This document shows, piece after piece, positions 42,824 through 51,338 of a stretch of 64,000 nt of DNA; position 1 is the stretch's first letter; the number at the start of each line of letters is the position of its first letter. A program made the translations under genes and the position numbers. This stretch comes from an uncultured Anaerolineae bacterium. Lineage in GTDB: Bacteria; Chloroflexota; Anaerolineae; Aggregatilineales; Phototrophicaceae. Location of the stretch: NCBI GenBank assembly GCA_937995825.1, contig CALKJO010000002.1:62001-126000 (forward strand), given 5' to 3'. Below the pieces are notes generated by a model that was not told where the DNA came from, searched no databases, and saw nothing but the letters and a program-made list of their open reading frames with translations.

Positions 42824-43603
42824 TTAGGTATCTGCACTCGATGGTGGGGGCGGCGCGGCGCGGGTGATGCCAGGCACCTGCAGCACGAGCCGAAAATAGC
42901 GCGCGCTCGCGCCCTCTAGCTCAACCACCAGCAGATTCGGCGGCGACGTGTTCAGCAGCCGCCAGATCGTGCGGACATTCTCGCCGTCGATCCAAAGCGG
43001 CTCCTCGACCGCATCCGATAGGCGCAGCCCGGTCTCGCTCGGACGCCACGCCAACGTCGGCGAATTGATATCGTAGAGTGTCTCAAGCGCCCGCAGCCAG
43101 CCCCCCTCCGGCTCATACAGTACCGGCGTCTGGCTGATGTTAGCGCAGGCGCTCACCACGCGCTGAAACCAGTTCTGATCCCAGCCGTTGAAGGACGTGG
43201 CGCGGTGCTGCACCCCGTTGACGAACAGTGTGATCACCTCAATGACCGGCTGTGAATCGGGTTCCGGCGTCATAACCGGCTGATCGTAGGTGTAAATCCG
43301 CTCGGTGACCACCAAGTATTCGACGAAACGCGCAATCGCCGCGTCAGAAACCCGATCTACCAACACCTGCCGCTCAAAGCCGTCCAGATAATTCACCCAG
43401 ACAACCAGATTATCGCCCAAAATCGTGCAGCGCGGGACTTCGTTCAATGCCTGCACCGTATCCTGCTCGCCGCCGATGACTTCAGCGCGAAAAATGACCG
43501 TCTCCGGGCTGCGCTCCCAGGTCACCACATTCGGATTAGGCGCAGGTCGGCACGCCGCCAGACCAATCAGCGCTAGAATCGCCGCCCAGACCTTGTGGTT
43601 CAT
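42824..43603 (-). CDS. Putative lipoprotein of unknown function
   Basis: A 259-residue exported protein with a lipobox (AALIGLAAC type; ALIGLAACRP) right after a short signal sequence. The mature part has beta-rich segments (TVIFRAEVIGGEQDTVQAL, LVVWVNYLDGFERQVLVD) and a Pro/Ser-rich end; no family was recognised. The ATG at 43603 has GGGG 6 nt upstream and puts the signal peptide at the N-terminus; an in-frame start 13 codons earlier is rejected. It is the first gene of the minus-strand envelope operon, with a TACAAT box 38 nt upstream that mirrors the promoter of the divergent lipoprotein gene. Confidence 0.72.
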   Translation of the reverse strand: MNHKVWAAILALIGLAACRPAPNPNVVTWERSPETVIFRAEVIGGEQDTVQALNEVPRCTILGDNLVVWVNYLDGFERQVLVDRVSDAAIARFVEYLVVTERIYTYDQPVMTPEPDSQPVIEVITLFVNGVQHRATSFNGWDQNWFQRVVSACANISQTPVLYEPEGGWLRALETLYDINSPTLAWRPSETGLRLSDAVEEPLWIDGENVRTIWRLLNTSPPNLLVVELEGASARYFRLVLQVPGITRAAPPPPSSADT

Positions 43604-43640
43604 GCGCGCCCCTTTGCATATCGGTTCCCCCAATGCCCCC

Positions 43641-43646
43641 ATTGTA
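43641..43646 (-). promoter_or_regulatory. -10 box GGC-TACAAT of the minus-strand envelope operon
   Basis: The minus strand reads GGCTACAAT, with TACAAT ending 37 nt before the ATG at 43603. It forms a 9-bp inverted repeat with the plus-strand GGCTACAAT at 43690-43698, a symmetric pair of divergent promoters. Confidence 0.5.
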
Positions 43647-43692
43647 GCCGATAATCATGTGATTGGGTTGTACAGAAGCTTTACAGCCGGGC

Positions 43693-43698
43693 TACAAT
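43693..43698 (+). promoter_or_regulatory. -10 box GGC-TACAAT of the PPC-type lipoprotein gene
   Basis: GGCTACAAT ends 8 nt before the ATG at 43707, so the transcript would be leaderless or nearly so. It mirrors the minus-strand box at 43641. Confidence 0.55.
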
Positions 43699-43706
43699 AA
43701 TGCGCC

Positions 43707-44810
43707 ATGAAAACACAACTGATCTTCTCCATCCTGTTGAGCGCTTTATGCGCCGCCGCCTGCGACTCGCCCAGACCGGCGGTCGTCTTGCCGACGCTGG
43801 CAGTGCTGCCGTCCGTGACGCCCACCGAGACGCCCTCTCCAGGCGTCACACCGCCGCCCCCCCCAACCGCAGCCCCAACCGACCCGCCAACATCGACTGA
43901 GACGCCGTCGCCCACCACCACGCGCACGCCAACTGCAGCGCCCACGCCGACGAAAACGTCCACCCCAACAGAAACGCCGACACCGACATCACCCCCGACC
44001 GACACGCCAAGCCGAACGCCCACCCGGACGCGCACGCCATCGCTCACGCCGACGCCTCCAGCCACCGAGACGCCGTCGGCGACGCCGCGCCCGATAGGAG
44101 TCAGCACGCCGATCCCCGACGGCGGCGCGCGGCTGCGCGATAGCGTGCCTGTTCAGGGGCGCATTGACCGCGTCGGCGGCGTGGCGCGCTATTTCTTCGA
44201 GGCGGAGGCGGGCGCGCGCTGCACGATCATCGCCCTGCCTGCGCCTGATTCGCGGGTCATCCCGCGCATCGAAGTCTTCAATCCCGATGGCGAATGGATT
44301 CTGCTGGCGACAGCCGATTACTCGGCGGTCGAGTTTCCAGGCGTGCGCGGCGCAGTGCTGGCGGATGTGCCGCTGCCAGCCGCTGGCACATACAGCCTGT
44401 TCATCAGCAGCAGCGCCAGCACCACGGGCGATTTCATCCTCGGATTCGGGCGCACCTCCGCCAGCGGCGGCATCGCCTATGCTTCCAGCTATCGCGGTGA
44501 ACTGCTCTCCGACATGTTGATGCCAGCGCAGATCGACCAGCCAGGCATCCGCGATGTCTGGACGCTGACGCTGGCAACAGGAGAGACAGCCATCATCCGC
44601 GCCTATCCCGCCTCGGGCAGCCCCATCCTGCCTGCGCTCGATCTGTACGCGCCGGATGGGGCGGCGCTGGCATTCGCATCGGCATCAGAGGAGGAGCCGA
44701 CCGCCCAACTGCGCTTCACCGCGCCATCCACTGGCATCTACACGCTGACGGTCGCAGATCGGCGTGGACTGCGGACGGGCGTCTATCTGATCGAGGTCAG
44801 CGCGCCATGA
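43707..44810 (+). CDS. Lipoprotein with Thr/Pro linker and PPC-type beta domains
   Basis: A 367-residue lipoprotein: signal sequence with lipobox LCAAAC (Cys19), a Thr/Pro-rich linker of about 90 residues built from TPTxTP units, then two beta-sandwich domains of the pre-peptidase C-terminal (PPC) type. The first begins RDSVPVQGRIDRVGGVARYFFEA and includes AGTYSLFISS. The second contains DVWTLTLATGETAIIRA and STGIYTLTVADR. PPC domains usually accompany secreted peptidases; here no catalytic domain is present. The ATG lies 8 nt after a TACAAT box and the stop overlaps the next gene by ATGA. Confidence 0.8.
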   Translation: MKTQLIFSILLSALCAAACDSPRPAVVLPTLAVLPSVTPTETPSPGVTPPPPPTAAPTDPPTSTETPSPTTTRTPTAAPTPTKTSTPTETPTPTSPPTDTPSRTPTRTRTPSLTPTPPATETPSATPRPIGVSTPIPDGGARLRDSVPVQGRIDRVGGVARYFFEAEAGARCTIIALPAPDSRVIPRIEVFNPDGEWILLATADYSAVEFPGVRGAVLADVPLPAAGTYSLFISSSASTTGDFILGFGRTSASGGIAYASSYRGELLSDMLMPAQIDQPGIRDVWTLTLATGETAIIRAYPASGSPILPALDLYAPDGAALAFASASEEEPTAQLRFTAPSTGIYTLTVADRRGLRTGVYLIEVSAP

Positions 44811-45745
44811 ACGACGCCATCATCGTTGGCGGCGGACTGAGCGGGCTGGCAGCCGCCTGGGAGCTGACGCAGCATGCCATCACGCCGACGCTGATCGAGG
44901 TCAAGCCTCGGCTTGGCGGCAGCATCGTCAGCGAGCGGCGCGCGGGCTTCCTGCTCGACGGCACGCACATGCTGATCGAAAAGTACGGCGCGTGGGACTT
45001 TCTGGAGCCGCTCGGTCTGGCGGACGCGCTGCGTTACATCGGGCGCTACCGCGATGGGCGGCTGGTCGTCTTTCGAGACGGGACTCAGGTCTTGATCGAT
45101 GCGCTGGCATCGCGGCTGCGCGCCAATATCTTGACGCGCATGGCGGTCAGCGGCATCATCCAGACAGGCAAAGGCTTTGAGGTCTGCCTAGAAAACGGCA
45201 TCGTTTTGACGGCGCGGGCGGTCATCGTCGCTGCGCCTGCGCACCATGCCGCGCACATCCTGGCGAGTCTGACCCCGCAGGCAGTCGAACTGCTGGACTA
45301 CCGCTATGACCCAGTCGCGCGAGTCATGCTCGGACTGGACGCCAGCGCTGTGACGCCGCAGGTCGAGCAGCGGGTCGAAGGCGCGCCGGTGCGGTCCGTC
45401 GAGTGGTTCGCGCTGCCGGAGCGCGTCCCGCCCGGTCATGTCCTGCTGCGCGCGGGCGTCCGGCTCGATGTCGAGCCGGCGATCAACACGGCGGAGTCTG
45501 CGCTGGCGCTGATCAAAGCGCGAGTCGCGATCGCGCCGGTGATCGAATGGGCGCATTACTGGGCGGAAGCCGATCCGCTGACGCTCTACCTGCCTGAACA
45601 CGCAGCGCTGATGGCGCGCATCGACGCTGCGCTGCCGGCGGGCGTCGCCCTCATCGGCAGCGATTACCGCGCCCGCCGCTTCGATGCCCGCATTCAGCAG
45701 GCGCGGGATGCGGCGCGGCGCATCGCCCACTATTTGGCGAGATGA
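44807..45745 (+). CDS. FAD-dependent amine-oxidase-like oxidoreductase, short form
   Basis: A 312-residue flavoprotein. N-terminal dinucleotide fold MNDAIIVGGGLSGLAAAWEL followed by LIEVKPRLGGSI, the GG motif of protoporphyrinogen-oxidase, phytoene-desaturase and amine-oxidase relatives. ARAVIVAAPAHHAAHIL is the typical second FAD strand. The C-terminal FAD segment is short (PAGVALIGSDYRARRFDARIQ). Family members usually have 430-500 residues; this one lacks much of the middle substrate domain but keeps both FAD ends, so it is a compact natural variant or an internally deleted enzyme. The ATGA overlap couples it to the lipoprotein gene; no heme or carotenoid gene is adjacent. Confidence 0.75.
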   Translation: MNDAIIVGGGLSGLAAAWELTQHAITPTLIEVKPRLGGSIVSERRAGFLLDGTHMLIEKYGAWDFLEPLGLADALRYIGRYRDGRLVVFRDGTQVLIDALASRLRANILTRMAVSGIIQTGKGFEVCLENGIVLTARAVIVAAPAHHAAHILASLTPQAVELLDYRYDPVARVMLGLDASAVTPQVEQRVEGAPVRSVEWFALPERVPPGHVLLRAGVRLDVEPAINTAESALALIKARVAIAPVIEWAHYWAEADPLTLYLPEHAALMARIDAALPAGVALIGSDYRARRFDARIQQARDAARRIAHYLAR

Positions 45746-45807
45746 CCGATTCGCCGTATTATTGACTCAATTATCAGATTGACAATCATCCGACGGAGCC
45801 GCACACG

Positions 45808-47214
45808 ATGAGCGATGGCGAGCTTCAAGAGCCGATTGCAACCTACATCAGTTGGCTGCGCTCGAAAGACCCCAACGAGCGCCGAGAAGCGGCATATCAA
45901 TTGGGCGAGCGTGGCGTCGGTGAGGCACTGCCGGACTTGATCCGGCTGTATCATAAAGAGAAAATCCGCAGCGTCCGCAAGGCGGTGATTTACGCGCTGG
46001 GGATGTTCCGCGCTGTGGAAGAGACGCTGGCGACCGGATCGCGCGACAAGGATGAAGTCTTTGACCTGCTGCGCGACGTGGACGCCGGCGAACTCGGCAG
46101 CCGCGCTGACAAAGGCGCGCTCATCCGTCGAATCGCCGCCTTAAGCCTCTCGCTGATCATCCTGATCGCCGCGTATGCCCTGCTGCCGGAGCGCGTCCCA
46201 ACCCTCGGCATCGGCCCGTTTCAGATCGCGGCGGCGGTCGAAGAGAGCCGCGCCAAGCTGCTTAGCGATCTCAATCAGGGCTATATCTTCCTGCGCGATG
46301 ACACCAACACGCTGACTGCCCAATTTCAAGGACTGCTCGGCGGACTCGGCTTGAGCTGCACAGCCTTCTTCAACGTGCCAGAGCCGTATCAGCTTGCGCC
46401 CGGATCAGCGCTGGCATACCCCGACCTCGCCCGCATCGCGGCGGACTACAATCGCGGTGTCACGGCGTTTCTGGAAAGCTACCGGCGCTATGAGGACGAC
46501 TGCTTTAACGGCATCCCGCTGCCAATAGATCAGGTCGGCGCAGCGCTGGCGGCGCTTGCTCCCGCTCGCGAAGCGCTGGCGCAGCTCGAGCCTGCGCTGA
46601 ACGCCGCCAACGCCGCCGCCCCGCCGACGCCTGTCCCGCCGACGCCTGTCCCGCCGACGCCGCTCCCACCCACCGCGATCCCACCGACCAATCCACCTGC
46701 CGCCCTGCCGACAGAAGCCCCGCCGACGCCCGTCCCGCCGACTGATGCGCCGTCGGGCGGCGCGCTGCCGACACTGGAGCCAACCGTCGATCCGCTGGCG
46801 GACGTGCCTGCGGACAGCACAGACCCACTGCGCCATGTCAGTCGGCTGTATGCCATCATCGACAATGTGACTGCGCCGCGCGGCGCGGCAACGCTGCTGG
46901 TGCAGTACTGGCAGGATGTCCAGACGAGCGGCGCGACCGACGGCTGTAATGAGCCGCGCCCGAACATCCCGGATAACTACATCGTCCTGCCGGAAGCCGA
47001 TCTCGATGTCTATCCCGAACTGGCACAGGCAGTGCAGTTGGTCAATGTCGGGCTGGACGCAGTGCGCAACGGCTGGGCGATCTTTCGGGGCGCGTGCGCC
47101 ACTGGCGGTCTGGCGCAGCGCGCAGCAAACGAAGGCGGCTTAGCGCGGACGGCGCTCAATTCGTTCTTCGCGGCGCAGGCGCGCCTGGATGAGCTGATGG
47201 CGCGAGTCAGATGA
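45808..47214 (+). CDS. HEAT-repeat-like membrane protein with a Pro-rich linker
   Basis: A 468-residue protein. Residues 1-100 have HEAT/PBS-lyase-like helices (LRSKDPNERREAAYQLGERG, VRKAVIYALGMFR). A single transmembrane helix spans about 112-132. The external part has an unknown helical domain, then a PPTPVPPTP-type linker (about 270-330) and a C-terminal helical domain of 130 residues. A cytosolic HEAT sensor module joined to an outer domain suggests a scaffold role, but no family was recognised for the extracellular part. It is followed 37 bp later by the LOV kinase gene, possibly in one transcript. Confidence 0.68.
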   Translation: MSDGELQEPIATYISWLRSKDPNERREAAYQLGERGVGEALPDLIRLYHKEKIRSVRKAVIYALGMFRAVEETLATGSRDKDEVFDLLRDVDAGELGSRADKGALIRRIAALSLSLIILIAAYALLPERVPTLGIGPFQIAAAVEESRAKLLSDLNQGYIFLRDDTNTLTAQFQGLLGGLGLSCTAFFNVPEPYQLAPGSALAYPDLARIAADYNRGVTAFLESYRRYEDDCFNGIPLPIDQVGAALAALAPAREALAQLEPALNAANAAAPPTPVPPTPVPPTPLPPTAIPPTNPPAALPTEAPPTPVPPTDAPSGGALPTLEPTVDPLADVPADSTDPLRHVSRLYAIIDNVTAPRGAATLLVQYWQDVQTSGATDGCNEPRPNIPDNYIVLPEADLDVYPELAQAVQLVNVGLDAVRNGWAIFRGACATGGLAQRAANEGGLARTALNSFFAAQARLDELMARVR

Positions 47215-47251
47215 GAGTCAGTATGGCAAAAAAATGGTTCTCGGAGGCACC

Positions 47252-48520
47252 ATGCTGCCGCTGAGCCCGCTAGAAGAGGCACTGCGCCTGCACAGTCAGG
47301 CGATGGATGCATCATCGTGCGGGATCACCATCGCCGACTGCCGCCTGCCGGACATGCCGCTGATCTACGTCAATGACGCCTTTGAAAACATCACCGGCTA
47401 CAGCGTCGCCGAAACAACCGGTCGCAACTGCCGTTTCCTGCAAGTGCGTGCTGATGGCAGCCTGGATCGCGATCAGGCGGGCATCGCCCAAATTCGGCGC
47501 GCCCTGCAGCGGGGCGAGGACTGCACCGCAACGCTGCGCAACTATCGCAAAAACGGCGATCTGTTCTACAACGAGCTGCACGTCAGCCCGATCTTTGACG
47601 CCAACGGCAAGCTGACTCATTTCGTCGGTGTGCAAACCGACATCACGCGGCGCGTTCTCGCCGAGGAGACCGTCATTCAGGAGCGTGCCGATCTGGAGAA
47701 AACCCTCAACGAGCTGCGCGAGACGCAGGCGATGCTGGTGCATGTTGAGAAAATGAGCGCGCTCGGTCAGATGGTGGCGGGTGTGGCGCATGAGATCAAC
47801 AACCCGATCTCATTTGTCAACAGCAACCTGCACAGTTTGCGCGCAGCCATGAATGACTTTTTCCGCGCCTATGATCAGCTTGAAGCGCTGTTGACATCAC
47901 AGGGAGGGGCGCTGCGCGATGCCGCCGCCGACATCCGCGCCGCCGCCGACCTTGACTTTTTGCGCGGCGACCTGGATGATCTGTTCAAGGCATCGCTGAA
48001 CGGACTCGACCGCGTCAAACGGATCGTGCAGGCGCTGCGGACGTTTTCGCGGCTCGATGAAGCGGAAACCAAAGAGACCAGCCTGCGCGAGAACATCGAA
48101 AGCACGCTGGCGCTGGCGCGCGCCGAACTGCGCGACCGCGTTGAGGTGGTGATCGATATTGCGCCGATGCCGGACATCCGCTGCCATCCCGCCGAACTCA
48201 ATCAGGTCTTTCTGAACATCATCCTCAACGCGGCGCAGGCGATTGACGGCAAAGGGCGCATCACCATTCGCGGGCGCGATATGGGCGATCATGTTCGGCT
48301 TGAATTTGAGGACACCGGCTGTGGGATGACGCCGGACATCATGCGTCAAATTTTCAATCCGTTCTTCACCACTAAGCCGATTGGGCAAGGGACAGGGCTG
48401 GGCTTGTCCATTGCTTACAAGATCATCACCGACCGGCATCAAGGCACGATCTCCGTCGAGTCGACCCCTGGTGTCGGCAGCACGTTCATTATCACGCTTC
48501 CAAAGGATATACGCCCGTGA
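47252..48520 (+). CDS. LOV-domain (blue-light-sensing) histidine kinase
   Basis: A 422-residue soluble sensor kinase. Residues 25-135 are a LOV-type PAS domain: [13 protein letters not shown], then GRNCRFLQ with the flavin-adduct Cys60, [20 protein letters not shown] and [12 protein letters not shown] short coiled coil (135-165) leads to a dimerisation/phosphoacceptor helix, [18 protein letters not shown] (His180), and a HATPase domain with the N box (NIILNAAQA), DTGCGM and a GTGLGLS lid. The GRNCRFLQ motif is diagnostic for LOV photochemistry, so FMN-based blue-light sensing is predicted. GGAGG lies just upstream of the ATG at 47252; an in-frame ATG at 47234 is less likely. The stop overlaps the next gene (GTGA). 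Confidence 0.9.
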   Translation: MLPLSPLEEALRLHSQAMDASSCGITIADCRLPDMPLIYVNDAFENITGYSVAETTGRNCRFLQVRADGSLDRDQAGIAQIRRALQRGEDCTATLRNYRKNGDLFYNELHVSPIFDANGKLTHFVGVQTDITRRVLAEETVIQERADLEKTLNELRETQAMLVHVEKMSALGQMVAGVAHEINNPISFVNSNLHSLRAAMNDFFRAYDQLEALLTSQGGALRDAAADIRAAADLDFLRGDLDDLFKASLNGLDRVKRIVQALRTFSRLDEAETKETSLRENIESTLALARAELRDRVEVVIDIAPMPDIRCHPAELNQVFLNIILNAAQAIDGKGRITIRGRDMGDHVRLEFEDTGCGMTPDIMRQIFNPFFTTKPIGQGTGLGLSIAYKIITDRHQGTISVESTPGVGSTFIITLPKDIRP

Positions 48521-49731
48521 CCGATCAGCTCCCCACCAATGGACGCGGCAATCTGTTGGTGATCGACGATGAGGAGGAAATCCTCAAGGCGCTTTACCGT
48601 CAGTTTCGCCGCAGCTACCACGTCTACACCGCCAACAGCGCCGCTGAAGGCTTGCGCATCATGACCGAGACACCGATTCAGGTGATCATCTCGGATCAGC
48701 GGATGCCGGGCATGAACGGCGCGGAATTCTTCGGCAAGGTCAAGACCGAGTATCCCGACGCCATGCGCCTGCTCCTGACCGGCTATGCCGACATCCAGGC
48801 GATGATCGCGGCGATCAACGACGGCAACATCTACCGCTACATCGTCAAACCGTGGGACCCGGTCGAACTCGATACCGTCGTCCGCGAAGCCTTCGAGCGC
48901 TACAACCTGATCGTGCAGAACCGGCGGCTGATGACCGAGCTGCGCGAAGCCAACGCCATGCTTGAGCAGCGCGTCGCCGAACGGACGCGCGAACTGGAAG
49001 CCGCCAATGCCATGCTCAAGGAGATGATCGCCCAGCGCGACTCACTTTTGGGCATGGCGGCACACGACTTGCGCACCCCGATCACGGTGCTGCAGGGCTT
49101 CAGCGAACTGCTGCTCGATCCGCGCACGCCGCCGAGTGAATTTCCTGAATTCGTCGGCGTCATCCGCGATACGACCCGCGATATGCTGACTCTGCTGGAC
49201 AATATCCTGGATATCACGGCGATCCAATCGGGCAGGCTAACGCTGCGCCCAGTCGAGACCGATGTCTACCTGCTGATCGACAAAATTTACAAGCTCAACC
49301 GCCGTGTTGGCGAGCGCAAAGGCATCCAGCTCAAGACGCAGATCGACATTGAGAAGCCGGTCTATGTGTTCGACGCGCAGCGCATCGAGCAGGTGCTGAA
49401 CAATCTGATCTCGAATGCCTTCAAGTTTTCGGAGAGCGACACCGAGGTTCTCGTCCGAGTCAGCCAGCGCGAGGATGGCTGGCTGCTCTTCGAGGTGATC
49501 GATCAGGGGCAGGGGATCAAAGCCGACGAACTCGAACACATCTTCGCGCCCTTCCAGCGCGGCAGCAGCAAACCGACCGGAGATGAGCCATCTACGGGGC
49601 TAGGGCTGTCGATCTGCAAGCGGCTGGTCGAGCTGCACGGCGGCAGGATCGGCGCGGAGAGCGAACTAGGAGTCGGCAGCCGTTTCTATTTCGAGCTGCC
49701 CCCAAACGGCATTCGTCAGACTGGCGGATGA
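48517..49731 (+). CDS. Hybrid response regulator-histidine kinase
   Basis: A 404-residue protein. Residues 10-125 form a REC domain with acidic pocket VIDDEEE, phosphoacceptor Asp60 ([12 protein letters not shown]) and Lys111 (YIVKPW), most like RpfG/RpfC-type receivers. A coiled coil (130-175) carries [19 protein letters not shown], followed by HisKA with [14 protein letters not shown] (His183) and a HATPase domain ([29 protein letters not shown]). A GTG start at 48517 overlaps the LOV kinase stop, so the pair is co-translated. The simplest reading is phosphotransfer from the LOV kinase to this REC, which then controls the linked kinase; no output regulator is adjacent. Confidence 0.9.
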   Translation: MTDQLPTNGRGNLLVIDDEEEILKALYRQFRRSYHVYTANSAAEGLRIMTETPIQVIISDQRMPGMNGAEFFGKVKTEYPDAMRLLLTGYADIQAMIAAINDGNIYRYIVKPWDPVELDTVVREAFERYNLIVQNRRLMTELREANAMLEQRVAERTRELEAANAMLKEMIAQRDSLLGMAAHDLRTPITVLQGFSELLLDPRTPPSEFPEFVGVIRDTTRDMLTLLDNILDITAIQSGRLTLRPVETDVYLLIDKIYKLNRRVGERKGIQLKTQIDIEKPVYVFDAQRIEQVLNNLISNAFKFSESDTEVLVRVSQREDGWLLFEVIDQGQGIKADELEHIFAPFQRGSSKPTGDEPSTGLGLSICKRLVELHGGRIGAESELGVGSRFYFELPPNGIRQTGG

Positions 49732-49794
49732 CGCCGCGGCGCGGTAAAGTGAAGCCGTCGTCCAAACAGCGTTTTGAGTGATCCAAGCACGCCT

Positions 49795-50943
49795 ATGGCA
49801 ACACGACGATATGAGCAGATTCAGCGGCGGCGGGCGCGCGAACGGCAGATGGCGCGCCGTCGTCGTCAGAATCGGGCCAACGGCGGCGATCTGCGCCTGT
49901 GGGCGCTGGCGGCGCTGCTGTTCGCGGGGGCATTCTGGGTGGTCGCGCAGAACCTCGAATTCAACCGCGCCCCTGCCCCAAGTCCGCTGGCATTTGCGCC
50001 CACCGCCTATCTTCTGCCGCCAACCAACAACCCCGCGCTCGCCAGCCTCCCAACTTCGACGCCCGCGCCCATCGATCTTTCGCCCCGCGTGACCATGCGG
50101 GCGGGCAGCGGCGCGCCGCTGCCCGCCGCCAATGCGAATCCGGCGCTCACTGGCAGCGAACCGACCGCGCTGCCGCTTCCTGGCGCGACTCCGCTGGGGG
50201 GCGCGGTCACTGTCGCGGCTTCCGGCAGCCGCCCGCGCCCGATCCCGCCAACGCCACAGCCGGTCGCGCCGGGGCTTCAGCTCGGCGCGTTCTGCCGCTT
50301 CAACGATCCTGAGTCGATGAGCCTGTTCGACTGGGAAACCAGTCAGACGACCCGCCTGAGCGCCGACTGGATCGCCCGTCTGCCGCTGACCTGGGACGCC
50401 AGCGCGAGCATCTGGCGCGGCTATGCCGCCGCCGAGCCGTTCGATGAGCCGGACGATCTGCGCATCCTGTGGCGGCTTAGCCTGATCGACGCCGCCGGCG
50501 CGACGCAATTCATCGATGTCGGGCGGAGTCCATCCAGCCCACAGTTGTATATCTACGCCTATGACAATGTCGTGCCGTTCGCGGATCGCAACGGGCGCTA
50601 CTTCGGACTGCACCCGTGCCGCGCCTTCTCAATGCAGCCGACGGCATTCGATTATCTGATTGAAGCGGCGCGCGCCTTTCAGGAATTTAACGGCGCGTAT
50701 CCCGATCTGATCGGATCGGACGATCCGCGCTGGCAGCGCGGCTTCGTCGAACCGATTGAGGGGCAGGTCAATCTGCGCGCGCTGCCGTCGGCATTTAACA
50801 ACGATCCGGTGTTTGTGCTGACAAATCGCATGGAAGTGTGGTACGCGGTCGATCCGCGCAGTTGGCACGATTGGGCGCAGATCAAAATCGGCGGCACGCA
50901 CGGATGGGTACATACGGGTTTTGTGCGCTTCAGCAGTTCTTAA
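49795..50943 (+). CDS. Membrane-anchored SH3-like protein with low-complexity stalk
   Basis: A 382-residue protein. It has a strongly basic cytosolic N-terminus (RRRARERQMARRRRQ), one transmembrane helix (about 38-55), an extracytoplasmic Pro/Ala/Thr-rich stalk (60-170), a beta-rich domain with CRFNDPESMSLFDWETSQ, and a C-terminal SH3-type region ending GGTHGWVHTGFVRF. The ATG at 49795 is preferred; a TTG seven codons upstream is possible. It probably bridges the membrane and wall polymers. It is 63 bp after the REC-kinase gene and could be under its control only by inference. Confidence 0.68.
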   Translation: MATRRYEQIQRRRARERQMARRRRQNRANGGDLRLWALAALLFAGAFWVVAQNLEFNRAPAPSPLAFAPTAYLLPPTNNPALASLPTSTPAPIDLSPRVTMRAGSGAPLPAANANPALTGSEPTALPLPGATPLGGAVTVAASGSRPRPIPPTPQPVAPGLQLGAFCRFNDPESMSLFDWETSQTTRLSADWIARLPLTWDASASIWRGYAAAEPFDEPDDLRILWRLSLIDAAGATQFIDVGRSPSSPQLYIYAYDNVVPFADRNGRYFGLHPCRAFSMQPTAFDYLIEAARAFQEFNGAYPDLIGSDDPRWQRGFVEPIEGQVNLRALPSAFNNDPVFVLTNRMEVWYAVDPRSWHDWAQIKIGGTHGWVHTGFVRFSSS

Positions 50944-51013
50944 CAAATGGGGAAGCAAAAACGCGCGGCGTCGGATTGGCGTTTCGCTTATCGTCGCAGC
51001 GCGTTTGGGAGGG

Positions 51014-51187
51014 CTACCGCGCGGTTTCGCGGCGGATGTGGCTGAGCTGGGGAAGATGGAAGGTGAAGCGCGGCAGATGCAGCTGGCTTTCGAGCCACCA
51101 GCCGATTTCCCGCAGGCAGCAGTAGACGAAATAGCCGAGCGTCAGCAGAATCAAAATGCTGGTCAGGGTTGACAGGGTTGACAACAT
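51014..51187 (-). CDS. Small single-pass membrane protein, 57 residues
   Basis: A minus-strand frame from ATG at 51187 to TAG at 51014, in a 395-bp gap between two plus-strand genes. The product begins MLSTLSTLTSILILLTLGYF, a transmembrane segment, followed by VYCCLREIGWWLESQL and a basic C-terminus (HIRRETAR). GGGG lies 6 nt upstream of the ATG. The hydrophobic-then-amphipathic layout is typical of genuine small membrane proteins and is not expected by chance in the antisense of coding DNA. There is a palindrome about 95 bp upstream in the divergent promoter region. No homologue recognised. Confidence 0.6.
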   Translation of the reverse strand: MLSTLSTLTSILILLTLGYFVYCCLREIGWWLESQLHLPRFTFHLPQLSHIRRETAR

Positions 51188-51281
51188 AGCGTACCCCTTT
51201 CGTGGTCAGTCAAGTATCGACGAGCGGCTGAAAGCCGACAGTCTCCAACATGATCATAGATGATAGATCTCTTCTTTAACG

Positions 51282-51294
51282 ATACTTAAAGTAT
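51282..51294. promoter_or_regulatory. Palindrome ATACTT-A-AAGTAT in a divergent AT-rich region
   Basis: A perfect 6-bp-arm palindrome with one central base, in the only strongly AT-rich piece of this gap, between the small minus-strand membrane protein gene and the exported protein gene at 51339. It may be an operator for one or both genes; -10-like TATGAT (minus) and TATAAC (plus) lie beside it. Confidence 0.35.
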
Positions 51295-51338
51295 ACATCA
51301 TATAACCTTAAATATCAATCGCTGTTTCCCAAGAAAAT

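Noticed and set aside
43800..44100. Tandem-repeat or CRISPR-like appearance of ACGCCG/CACGCC units
   Set aside because: These are codons of a Thr/Pro-rich protein linker (TPTxTP), not DNA repeats with spacers; the same applies to 62540-62680 and 46620-46740.
50921..51172. Plus-strand frame of 83 codons over the gap after the SH3-like gene
   Set aside because: No Shine-Dalgarno sequence or domain; the minus-strand frame there has a transmembrane helix and proper ribosome binding site and explains the region better.
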